This document shows, piece by piece, positions 40,962 to 48,806 of a DNA stretch of 64,000 bases. The stretch covers positions 1 to 64,000 of the forward strand of contig CANQPY010000001.1 in assembly GCA_947625835.1 (NCBI GenBank), given 5' to 3'. Under the pieces are notes generated by a model that searched no databases, was not told where the DNA came from, and saw only the letters and a list, made by a program, of their open reading frames with translations. The DNA is from an uncultured Clostridia bacterium. GTDB taxonomy: Bacteria; Bacillota; Clostridia; TANB77; CAG-508. Made by a program: the position numbers and the translations under genes. The stretch's first letter is position 1. The number at the start of each line of letters is the position of its first letter.

Positions 40962-41759
40962 ATGGAAAAGGTAAAGAACTTTTTTGTAAGCGTAGGAAGA
41001 AAAATCAAGCAGGGCTTCTACAATGAATTTGTAGGTACGTGGAAGGGAATTACGAAGGAAAAGATCAGTTTTTCCATTGTATTACTTGTAATTGCTAATA
41101 TTTTCTTCTTATTAATTAGTAATATTATTGCGGTTAAGACAATAGTATTTGGTAGAGTAAATGGGTTACAGTTTTCTGTGCCCTGCGCCGTATTATGCTA
41201 TAGTTTTTCGATTATTATCAGTGATTTGTTAGCAGAGTTAGATTTCAAATGGACACGTCGTAGTTGCCATATAGGTTTCTTTTTGAACCTATTAATGGTC
41301 GCTATTTTCGAACTTTCAATCGTAATTCCAGGCGAAGTAGGTGGTTTCCAAGAAGGTTTAGGGGTATTAGGTACTACTTGGTTTATGCTCATCGGAAGCG
41401 TGCTCAGCTTCTACATTGGTGATTTGGTGAACGATAATGTATTTAAGAAACTTAGGAATAAAGATGGTGAAGGTAATGGTAAATTAATTAAACGCTGTAT
41501 GCTAAGTACAGTATTTGGTCAATTATTGGATGCTACAATTTTCATTTTCTTAAGCCTTCAACTTCTTCCAGGCTTATTTATGGAAAGTGGGCCATTTACA
41601 GCACTTAATTCATCACTTGCAGATCCTATTAGCTGGGCTAATATGGGAGTTATGATTGGTCTACAATGGGTAATAAAGGTACTTATTGAGTTTATAGTAT
41701 CACCCCTTGTAATTCTTATTTGTAATAAGTATAAGAAATCTCATCAGGAAGAACTCTAA
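40962..41759 (+). CDS. yhhQ: Queuosine precursor transporter-like (YhhQ/VUT family)
   Basis: Hydrophobic; LLVIANIFFLLISNIIAVKTIVF...CAVLCYSFSIIISDLLAE...GQLLDATIFIFLS. Confidence 0.75.
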   Translation: MEKVKNFFVSVGRKIKQGFYNEFVGTWKGITKEKISFSIVLLVIANIFFLLISNIIAVKTIVFGRVNGLQFSVPCAVLCYSFSIIISDLLAELDFKWTRRSCHIGFFLNLLMVAIFELSIVIPGEVGGFQEGLGVLGTTWFMLIGSVLSFYIGDLVNDNVFKKLRNKDGEGNGKLIKRCMLSTVFGQLLDATIFIFLSLQLLPGLFMESGPFTALNSSLADPISWANMGVMIGLQWVIKVLIEFIVSPLVILICNKYKKSHQEEL

Positions 41760-41782
41760 TTTAATATTAATAAATACATAGA

Positions 41783-41813
41783 GGGCTCCTATATTATTAA
41801 GTGTAGGAGCCCT
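41783..41813 (+). terminator. Intergenic hairpin after yhhQ
   Basis: GGGCTCCTA..TAGGAGCCC then AT-rich. Confidence 0.6.
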
Positions 41814-41860
41814 AATTTATAAAAGAAAACTAAAGAAAATAAGAGAAGTCAAAAGGTAAT

Positions 41861-41878
41861 GTGCTAAATTAGATGAAA
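41861..41878 (+). promoter_or_regulatory. RHH operator-like motif GTGCTAAATTAGATGAAA
   Basis: 40 nt before RHH ATG41903. Confidence 0.55.
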
Positions 41879-41902
41879 ATGCCTTTTGAAGGAGATAATA
41901 AA

Positions 41903-42064
41903 ATGGATAAACATGCAGTAAACTTTGAACTTCCCGAAAATATTTTCCTTCAGCTTAAACAATTAGCAGAAGATAATGATAGAAGTATCGCTTCTCAAAT
42001 AAGAACAATCATTATCTCCTACTTGAAGGAGAATAATAGTGACGCACCAGGAATTCAAAACTAA
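41903..42064 (+). CDS. Ribbon-helix-helix (Arc-like) protein
   Basis: MDKHAVNFELPENIFLQLKQLAEDNDRSIASQIRTIIISYLKENN; GGAG RBS; listed ORF starts upstream at 41873. Confidence 0.75.
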   Translation: MDKHAVNFELPENIFLQLKQLAEDNDRSIASQIRTIIISYLKENNSDAPGIQN

Positions 42065-42107
42065 ATTATCAGAAACAAAAACCATTTTAAATGTAATGAA
42101 GGTTTAG

Positions 42108-42136
42108 TTGATTCTTTTTTAGATTTATCTTATAAT
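42108..42136 (+). promoter_or_regulatory. Promoter TTGATT-N17-TATAAT, 6 nt before ATG
   Basis: TTTAGTTGATT...TATAATAGAGCCATG. Confidence 0.8.
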
Positions 42137-42142
42137 AGAGCC

Positions 42143-42445
42143 ATGAAAAAGATAATCAAGATTGAAGGCAATAAGAAAGAAGTAATTAAGATAAAAAATC
42201 TTAATCAGCTGGTTGATCTTTATCCTGATGAAGCTTGGGTAAATAGTTACGGGGTAAAAAGAACCATAAATGGAATGATTGTAATAATTTATAATGATGG
42301 GCTATGGGGAGAAAATACCCATCCTATTACCACCCCATTTCAAAATCAAGAATGGGTAGGCCCCATATTCATAGTCAAAATTTCCAAATATTCTCATTTA
42401 TACAACCTTACAAAGAAAGAAATAAAGGAATACATGAATGGATAG
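42143..42445 (+). CDS. Hypothetical protein, possibly leaderless mRNA
   Basis: 100-aa ORF beginning at predicted transcription start. Confidence 0.5.
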   Translation: MKKIIKIEGNKKEVIKIKNLNQLVDLYPDEAWVNSYGVKRTINGMIVIIYNDGLWGENTHPITTPFQNQEWVGPIFIVKISKYSHLYNLTKKEIKEYMNG

Positions 42446-42923
42446 TGATTCATCCCAAATTTGGGAAAAACTTAAAAAATTAAACGAGACGCATTATGCA
42501 GATGCTGATTATAGGAACCAACACTTTAGAAAACATGCCAAGCAATTTAAGGGAGATCGCCAGCGAGAAATTAATGCTGGCCTTTTTAATCTCTTTGATG
42601 TAATGTCTGAAGAAGAGTATGATGAGAAGGGCCATCAGTTATCTCTTCAACCAGTAACTTCCTCCGAAACTAATTCTACAGATGATGTTATTGGGTATAT
42701 TACAAAATATGAAAATAGAATTATAAAATACAATAAGAAAACAGGTGAGCTAATTGTATATAAGGCTAATTCTTCTCCCGGGGCTACAATTTCCTATTAT
42801 ATGGTAACTGGCAATTCAGAAAGTGCAAGAAATAGAGTCTATAATCAAATGAAAAATGGTAATGGCAAATATGCAATGAAACGCAAATATGTACCTGAAG
42901 ACGATATGTATAATACACCCTAG
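42438..42923 (+). CDS. BECR-fold (PBECR-like) nuclease candidate
   Basis: IWEKLKKLNE...NQHFRKHAKQF...DDVIGYITKYENRIIKYNKKTGELIVYKANS..ATISYY. Confidence 0.45.
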   Translation: MDSDSSQIWEKLKKLNETHYADADYRNQHFRKHAKQFKGDRQREINAGLFNLFDVMSEEEYDEKGHQLSLQPVTSSETNSTDDVIGYITKYENRIIKYNKKTGELIVYKANSSPGATISYYMVTGNSESARNRVYNQMKNGNGKYAMKRKYVPEDDMYNTP

Positions 42924-43012
42924 TGATTAATATCCCACATTGTAATTATGAAAAACAAAGATATAGGAAATGATAACGATGATGATAAGCACTAATAATA
43001 GAGGTAAATAAA

Positions 43013-43189
43013 ATGGGCAATAAAAATAAGAAACAACTAACTGAAGATGAACAGCTCGAGTTAGATTTTGAAAGGGCATTAAAACTCCTTCCCCATATAA
43101 CTATTCTTCCTAAAGAATGGGATGTTCCAGAAGATGACATTTATGATGAGGTTTACGGGGACGATGACGATGACGGGGCGGAGGACTAA
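43013..43189 (+). CDS. Small acidic protein, antitoxin candidate
   Basis: MGNKNKKQLTEDEQLELDFERALKLLPHITILPKEWDVPEDDIYDEVYGDDDDDGAED; immediately before PemK-like ORF. Confidence 0.45.
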   Translation: MGNKNKKQLTEDEQLELDFERALKLLPHITILPKEWDVPEDDIYDEVYGDDDDDGAED

Positions 43190-43192
43190 CTA

Positions 43193-43603
43193 ATGCAAAA
43201 ATGGGATGTATACTTAGCAAAAGTAAGATTTGAAGAAGATCACCGCAGATATAAAAGAAGACCTGTACTTATCTTAAATCCTTCCACAGTACTTGTATTA
43301 TCTTTTAAAATAACCTCTCATGAGCCCCGTACAAATTTTCCAGGAGAATACCAAATTATTAAATGGAGAGAAGCAGGATTACTTAGACCTTCTGTAATAA
43401 GATGTTCTCAAATTATTGATTTGTCTCGTAGAGATATTAGAAGATACTTAGGTAAATTACAACCAGAAGACATCAGAGGAGTACAAGAAATAGTAAGAAG
43501 AGAACTGCCAGAATATTCTCATTTGGTAGAGAAATTTCAATTATCTGATGATGATTCTTTTATCCCAGATGATAATCCAATGTTTGATAGAAGTATATTT
43601 TAA
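43193..43603 (+). CDS. PemK/MazF-like protein (toxin family)
   Basis: WDVYLAKVRFEEDHRRYKRRPVLIL...VLSFKITSHEPRTNFPGEYQIIKWREAGLLRPSVIRCSQIIDL. Confidence 0.7.
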   Translation: MQKWDVYLAKVRFEEDHRRYKRRPVLILNPSTVLVLSFKITSHEPRTNFPGEYQIIKWREAGLLRPSVIRCSQIIDLSRRDIRRYLGKLQPEDIRGVQEIVRRELPEYSHLVEKFQLSDDDSFIPDDNPMFDRSIF

Positions 43604-43653
43604 CTAATTCCTTTATTATATAATATAAAAATACATTCTTTTTCTCCGCTTTT

Positions 43654-43678
43654 GTTGCTAAATTATACGAGATATAAT
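43654..43678 (+). promoter_or_regulatory. Fourth GTTGCTAAATTATACGAGATATAAT motif
   Basis: Matches RHH operator core, with TATAAT; no RHH gene follows. Confidence 0.45.
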
Positions 43679-43720
43679 CTAAAGAACTTGGGTAGTGAAT
43701 ATATTAAAAAAAAAATAGCT

Positions 43721-43767
43721 CTCCTATGTCCCCCTATTACTTTTATAATGGGGGGGGGGCATAGGAG
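43721..43767 (+). promoter_or_regulatory. Hairpin with G10 tract sequestering the RBS
   Basis: CTCCTATG-CCCCC-ATTA...TAAT-GGGGG-CATAGGAG; AGGAG is in the 3' arm, 9 nt before ATG43777. Confidence 0.6.
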
Positions 43768-43776
43768 ATAATAATT

Positions 43777-44370
43777 ATGATTCTTAGAAACAATGAAGAT
43801 TTAAAAAAACTACTTTGTAGTAAAGAGAGAATCCCTGTAAACAAAATCACATTTGAACCTTTCCGTAAAGCATTTGCTGATGTTACACATAGCATGTATG
43901 ATGATATTTTTGACTACTATGAGGATGATGCTTATACTTACGATGGTGATCTTAGAGCTGCATATAAATTTAAAGAAGAAGATTTTGACATTAACAAATT
44001 TGTTATTCATTGGGAAGATGAAGATGAGGGGTTGTTTATGTACCCCAAATACACTACAAGTAGAAGATTAATAGTCAACTTTCTTGATGATTGGCTTGAT
44101 GAAAACTACTATGTAACAGATTATGAGTTTAGTGTAGGTAATGGAGAATATGAGGATGCTGGTATAGTATTTGATACCGGTTATCATAAGTGGTTTTCAG
44201 AAGAGGGAAAATTCGATATTGATGATGAGAGTATGTTTTTAAATAATGTGAAGTATCTCAAATCTAATCCTGATCTTCTTACAGTGTTTGGATTAAAATC
44301 TTCTGACCTCCAACTAAGTGTAAGCGAATATTACAGAGAACAACTAAGCAGAAGAAGATATTTAAAATAA
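43777..44370 (+). CDS. Hypothetical acidic protein
   Basis: 197-aa ORF behind hairpin/RBS. Confidence 0.5.
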   Translation: MILRNNEDLKKLLCSKERIPVNKITFEPFRKAFADVTHSMYDDIFDYYEDDAYTYDGDLRAAYKFKEEDFDINKFVIHWEDEDEGLFMYPKYTTSRRLIVNFLDDWLDENYYVTDYEFSVGNGEYEDAGIVFDTGYHKWFSEEGKFDIDDESMFLNNVKYLKSNPDLLTVFGLKSSDLQLSVSEYYREQLSRRRYLK

Positions 44371-44395
44371 AAAAAAATTAAAATTAACCTCCCTA

Positions 44396-44419
44396 TGCCC
44401 CTTCTATGGGGGGGGGGCA
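44396..44419 (+). promoter_or_regulatory. Second G10 hairpin before the next gene
   Basis: TGCCCC...G10...GGGGCA then AAGGAG. Confidence 0.45.
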
Positions 44420-44437
44420 CAAGGAGTTATATATAAA

Positions 44438-45712
44438 ATGAATTTATATTCAGAAGCAAACAAATATTTCGAAGAAATATTAAAAGAAGAAAATGCTAAG
44501 CTTAATGAAAGCTTAAAGAAAAAGAAGCTGAAAGAATCTATTGGGTCTCGGAAGAAGTTAAGAGAGACTGCCATTGAAGATCCTTACTATCTTGCACTAG
44601 ATACTACAAACCCTTATTATAAAGTATTATTAGGCATTTTAAAAAACAATAAAAAGATAGCTAATTCAGTATGGGAAGAATATATAAAAGATTATCTTCC
44701 TGATGAGGGTACAGATTCACCCGAAGAGTTCAAACAAAATCTTTTAGACTCTTTCTTTTATGATATAATAGAAGAAATGGTAGAAGAAGGTGATGATGAT
44801 TTAGCAAGAAAGGTAATTGATATTTTAGGGTGGAAAAAACATTTTTCAGGTTATGAATATGGATTATATGATGATACTATTCCTTCAGTTTGGTATTCTG
44901 TTTATGAATTGGACAAAGATGGTAATGAACTCGATGAGGTAGATAGCTTCGATACTCCAGAAGAAGCAATAGCTTTTGCTAAAAAACAATCATTTCCTAC
45001 TCATGTGGTCTTTGTACCTGAAGCAGACCCTGATGATGATCCTGAATATAGAAGATATCTTAGAGACCATTATGATTATGAACCCTTTGAGATTGTTTGG
45101 GAGAGTGTAGTTGATGAATCTTTTAAGTATGGTAGATCAGGTAAAAAGAAATTAAAAGAGGCAGAACATTATAATATTGATGATCTTCATTTTATATACA
45201 CTGTACGTGCACTAGATGAGGATGGAGAAGTTGAAGATAACATTAGATCATTTAAGAACAAAGAAGATGCAATTAAATGGGCAAAAACTCGTAACTATTT
45301 TGTTGATGTATGTTCAGACGTCGAAGAAGAATTAAGCTACAACGATTTACTCGAGTTAGAAAACAATGGAAAAATCTACGACGTAGTATGGACTAACTAC
45401 GAATCCCTTAGTGACGTACTGAAGAGAACCATCCCAAAAAATCGGGCAAAACTTCTCTCTTATATTGAACAAAATCTAAAAGACTCTGGCGATTACTACG
45501 ATGATCACGGCAGTGTTAAAGACATAGCTTATTACGAATTTGTAGAGGGCGGGGGTATTGATATTATCATCCCTGATGCCTATGTACTTTCTGAGGGAGG
45601 TGATCCAGACAATGTTAGCGATGACATTGTAGACGATTATTTTGATGAGCTCTGGGATAACAGGCTTAAGAAAAAAATAGAAGACCTACTTAAAAAGTAT
45701 AGCAGAAAATAA
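44438..45712 (+). CDS. Modular internal-head-protein candidate
   Basis: N-terminus MNLYSEANKYFEEILKEENAKLNESL..KLKESIGSRKKLRE resembles ORF 1594; two copies of a VWYSVYELDKDG/HFIYTVRALDEDG domain. Confidence 0.5.
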   Translation: MNLYSEANKYFEEILKEENAKLNESLKKKKLKESIGSRKKLRETAIEDPYYLALDTTNPYYKVLLGILKNNKKIANSVWEEYIKDYLPDEGTDSPEEFKQNLLDSFFYDIIEEMVEEGDDDLARKVIDILGWKKHFSGYEYGLYDDTIPSVWYSVYELDKDGNELDEVDSFDTPEEAIAFAKKQSFPTHVVFVPEADPDDDPEYRRYLRDHYDYEPFEIVWESVVDESFKYGRSGKKKLKEAEHYNIDDLHFIYTVRALDEDGEVEDNIRSFKNKEDAIKWAKTRNYFVDVCSDVEEELSYNDLLELENNGKIYDVVWTNYESLSDVLKRTIPKNRAKLLSYIEQNLKDSGDYYDDHGSVKDIAYYEFVEGGGIDIIIPDAYVLSEGGDPDNVSDDIVDDYFDELWDNRLKKKIEDLLKKYSRK

Positions 45713-45739
45713 AACAAACTTAATAAAAACACTACCATC

Positions 45740-45771
45740 AAAGGAGCAGATTTGTTTATCTGCTCCTTTTT
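45740..45771 (+). terminator. Rho-independent terminator
   Basis: AAAGGAGCAGAT-ttgttt-ATCTGCTCCTTTTT. Confidence 0.95.
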
Positions 45772-45783
45772 GTTATCTTTTAG

Positions 45784-45812
45784 TTGATTTCTCTTTCATT
45801 TTATATTACAAT
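45784..45812 (+). promoter_or_regulatory. Promoter TTGATT-N17-TACAAT
   Basis: TTAGTTGATT...TACAAT. Confidence 0.75.
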
Positions 45813-45845
45813 AATCATGATAAAAAGGTGAGGTAAAATCCATAT

Positions 45846-46493
45846 ATGGACTACTTTGAATATTATAATCCCAACCCTAAGGGCAAATTAGTTTCTGACT
45901 GTGTTAAGAGGTGTCTTTCAAAAGCAACAGGTGAAGCTTATATTTATATTCAAAGACAGCTCAATGCTATTCACAGGGAATTTCACACAACAGATTACCG
46001 TGCCAAGAAAGTGTGGTTAACATTTATAGAGAGACACGGATATGAGAAATTCCCAATTCCGGTTGAAAAAGGAAAGCCCAGAACTACAGTTGCAGATCTT
46101 GCAAGGCAACAGGCAGCAAATGTAAACGGGCTTGCTAACTACAGGATTATCTGCAGGTGTGCAAAACATCTAGTGTGCGTAGCTGAGGGTAAATATTGGG
46201 ATACTTGGGATAGTGGCGACTGTTGTGTTTATACTTCCTGGCTTGTTCCTATTCATGAAGAAAAGAGAGTAACCGAGAATGACGAAATTACAAAGCTGGA
46301 ATCAGAGATTGAAGCCAAAAGAAGGGCGCTTAAGGAACAGGAAAAAGAGCTTAAGAAGCTAGAGAGAAAACTTAACAAGCTTAAAGGTGTTCCTACTAAT
46401 GCTCAACTTAGAAAAGATTTTGACGTTATTGAGCCCATTGGAAAATATGATCCTTATGGGTCTTGTTGGTTTAGGCCCAAGAAAACAGTATAA
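45846..46493 (+). CDS. Cysteine peptidase-like phage protein
   Basis: SDCVKRCLSKATGEAY ... CAKHLVCVAEGKYWDTWDSGD gives Cys/His/Asp order; coiled-coil C-terminus. Confidence 0.4.
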   Translation: MDYFEYYNPNPKGKLVSDCVKRCLSKATGEAYIYIQRQLNAIHREFHTTDYRAKKVWLTFIERHGYEKFPIPVEKGKPRTTVADLARQQAANVNGLANYRIICRCAKHLVCVAEGKYWDTWDSGDCCVYTSWLVPIHEEKRVTENDEITKLESEIEAKRRALKEQEKELKKLERKLNKLKGVPTNAQLRKDFDVIEPIGKYDPYGSCWFRPKKTV

Positions 46494-46508
46494 ATGAGGT
46501 AAAAAACT

Positions 46509-46652
46509 ATGTATGATGATGAAAAAACTTATGAAAATGATGGAAAAGCTAAAGTAGGCGTATATCCGGATGAGGTGGGCATGTGCCCGGAAAATTGTAG
46601 CTCCTGCAAGTGTTGCCCTTGGTTTATTCTTTGCTATGATGAGGATGAGTAA
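46509..46652 (+). CDS. Small Cys-rich protein (47 aa)
   Basis: MYDDEKTYENDGKAKVGVYPDEVGMCPENCSSCKCCPWFILCYDEDE. Confidence 0.45.
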   Translation: MYDDEKTYENDGKAKVGVYPDEVGMCPENCSSCKCCPWFILCYDEDE

Positions 46653-47213
46653 ATGAACTACTACACTTCAGACACGCACTTCTTTCACAAAAATATCATC
46701 AGGCTGTGTAATAGGCCTTTTGGCAGTTTGGAAGAGATGCATCAAGAGATCATCAAGAGGTGGAATAGTAAGGTTAGCCCAGAAGACACAGTGTACTTCC
46801 TGGGCGATTTTGCGTTCACTTGTAAAGATATTCAGGGAATCAAAGATATCATCAGTCAGCTGAATGGGCAGAAAGTGATCATTAAGGGAAACCACGAGTT
46901 TGGCTTTGATGATTATAGTGTTAGAAAAGCTGGCAATGTCCTCTCCGTACAAAACTACCTTGAAATTAGCGATAATGGTAGAAAGGTTGTCCTATTCCAT
47001 TATCCTATTGAAGACTGGGATGGCAGATGGAGAGGTTCTTATCATCTTTATGGTCACATTCATAATAACCAACACTGTATAGCGCTTCCCGAACACATTC
47101 GTAGATTCAATGTTGGGGTCGATGTTCACAACTTCTATCCAGTTACATTGAACGAATTGATTGCCAGTCGCAAAGGCAAAGAGAATCAGTATTACGAGGG
47201 GGAGACCAAATGA
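46653..47213 (+). CDS. Calcineurin-like metallophosphoesterase
   Basis: YYTSDTHFFH, FLGDFAF, IKGNHE, HYP, YGHIHNNQH. Confidence 0.85.
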   Translation: MNYYTSDTHFFHKNIIRLCNRPFGSLEEMHQEIIKRWNSKVSPEDTVYFLGDFAFTCKDIQGIKDIISQLNGQKVIIKGNHEFGFDDYSVRKAGNVLSVQNYLEISDNGRKVVLFHYPIEDWDGRWRGSYHLYGHIHNNQHCIALPEHIRRFNVGVDVHNFYPVTLNELIASRKGKENQYYEGETK

Positions 47214-47839
47214 TCATTAACCTTCATGACTACTACAGTATCTACAATGGTATCAAGCAGGTAGATCTCAAGCCTGGCATTACATTTGTTACTGGATGTA
47301 ATGGCGCAGGTAAGTCTAGCTTCATTAGAGAAATTGTGGAGGTCTTCAAACAGCAAAACCTAAAATACCAACTTCTTGACTGCAATAAAGATTTTCATAT
47401 TCAGGATGTTGATAGCCTTAGTAAGAGATATAGTGTTGAAGACCTTGTTAAAGGGGCTTTTAGTAGTGAGCATGAGCATTATGAAAACATGTTCATGTCG
47501 TGGGTCAGTAACTGCAGGTATGGAGACAACTATAGAGGACAGGAAGTAGGAATCTTTATTGATGGTCTGGATAGTGGCGGAGATGTAATCTTCTATAAAA
47601 ATCACATGGAATTGTTTAAGCTCATGGAAGAAGATTGCAGATCAAGAGGAATCACCCTTTATTTGATCATTAGCTGCAATAACTTTTACTATCTCTCTCA
47701 CGGCTGTGGTGCAAACGCAAGAACTTTGTTCTTACCTCAATTCAAAGAATATGAACATCCTGTGTATAGAGCAGATGAATTTGAGATATATGTACAAAAC
47801 ATCACTAATTGTGCAAAAGCTAGAGGGTTTAAATTATGA
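47210..47839 (+). CDS. Small AAA/ABC-type ATPase
   Basis: GITFVTGCNGAGKSSFIREIV P-loop; VGIFIDGLDSG Walker B-like. Confidence 0.7.
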   Translation: MIINLHDYYSIYNGIKQVDLKPGITFVTGCNGAGKSSFIREIVEVFKQQNLKYQLLDCNKDFHIQDVDSLSKRYSVEDLVKGAFSSEHEHYENMFMSWVSNCRYGDNYRGQEVGIFIDGLDSGGDVIFYKNHMELFKLMEEDCRSRGITLYLIISCNNFYYLSHGCGANARTLFLPQFKEYEHPVYRADEFEIYVQNITNCAKARGFKL

Positions 47840-48030
47840 GTTTGTTTGAATGGTTTAAGAATATTTTTCTTCCTAACGCTTCAGATGGAACACTAGCGAT
47901 TCTTTTTTATCTTTATGATAAATACTATGGAGATAGGAAACTAAGCTGTGAGGAGATAGATTTTATTCGGGAGGAAATGCATTTAATTAAAACACTTCCT
48001 TACAAGGGCAATGATTTATGGAAGAATTAG
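47836..48030 (+). CDS. Hypothetical protein
   Basis: 64-aa ORF overlapping upstream stop (ATGA). Confidence 0.45.
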   Translation: MSLFEWFKNIFLPNASDGTLAILFYLYDKYYGDRKLSCEEIDFIREEMHLIKTLPYKGNDLWKN

Positions 48031-48497
48031 ACGAAGAGTTGTTATATGAAGAACTAATGTATGAAATGGCAAATGTCAGGAGAGATAGACGAAATGACTT
48101 CATGTTAATGGCTATTAATCCTGATTCGAACAGAGTTGGAGATCCTTATTTCAAGGTGTATAATGCAGACAGTTGGAGAAAGGCTACTAAAGTAGCGAGA
48201 TTAGCATTTTTTGAACCTAAACTAATTATTCATAAAAGCGAGGGGGTGCAACCCTGGAAAACATTGACAAAAAGAGATATTGAAGATATAGAAGATTTCC
48301 TTGACTCCCCAGCACGTGGAGATATAAAAGCTACCGTGTGGGATGTACTTAAATACAGGTGGAATGATGAGTATGGGTTCTATATGAGATCTTTTGCGGA
48401 TTATATTAGGGGAGAATATAATGAAGAGTATGAAGATGATCCTTCATATGTTCCCTCCTATCTTGATCCCCCGGATTACAGAAAATTAGCGAGGTGA
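48018..48497 (+). CDS. Hypothetical protein
   Basis: 159-aa ORF. Confidence 0.45.
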   Translation: MEELDEELLYEELMYEMANVRRDRRNDFMLMAINPDSNRVGDPYFKVYNADSWRKATKVARLAFFEPKLIIHKSEGVQPWKTLTKRDIEDIEDFLDSPARGDIKATVWDVLKYRWNDEYGFYMRSFADYIRGEYNEEYEDDPSYVPSYLDPPDYRKLAR

Positions 48498-48503
48498 TAC
48501 TTA

Positions 48504-48806
48504 ATGTATTACAAGAGCCCTGAGCAGGTAAAAGAAGAATATGGCTCCATAAATAGCATGTGTCTAGAGATTTGCAACTGCTATACAGCTGTTCCTGATG
48601 ACTACTGTACAGGTGGTTGCCTCACTCTTGATAAAATGAAAACAACTGGATTTGGCCAACTTGCCAATATTTATGCCAAACATGATGGTAACCTTTTGAA
48701 AGTTTTGAGGTATATAAAAACTACAAAGAAAGGAATAAAATCCCAACATATAACGCTTGAAAAATTGTATAACCATATAGAGAACAACAAAAAAGAGGCA
48801 AATTAA
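48504..48806 (+). CDS. Hypothetical protein
   Basis: 100-aa ORF. Confidence 0.45.
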   Translation: MYYKSPEQVKEEYGSINSMCLEICNCYTAVPDDYCTGGCLTLDKMKTTGFGQLANIYAKHDGNLLKVLRYIKTTKKGIKSQHITLEKLYNHIENNKKEAN

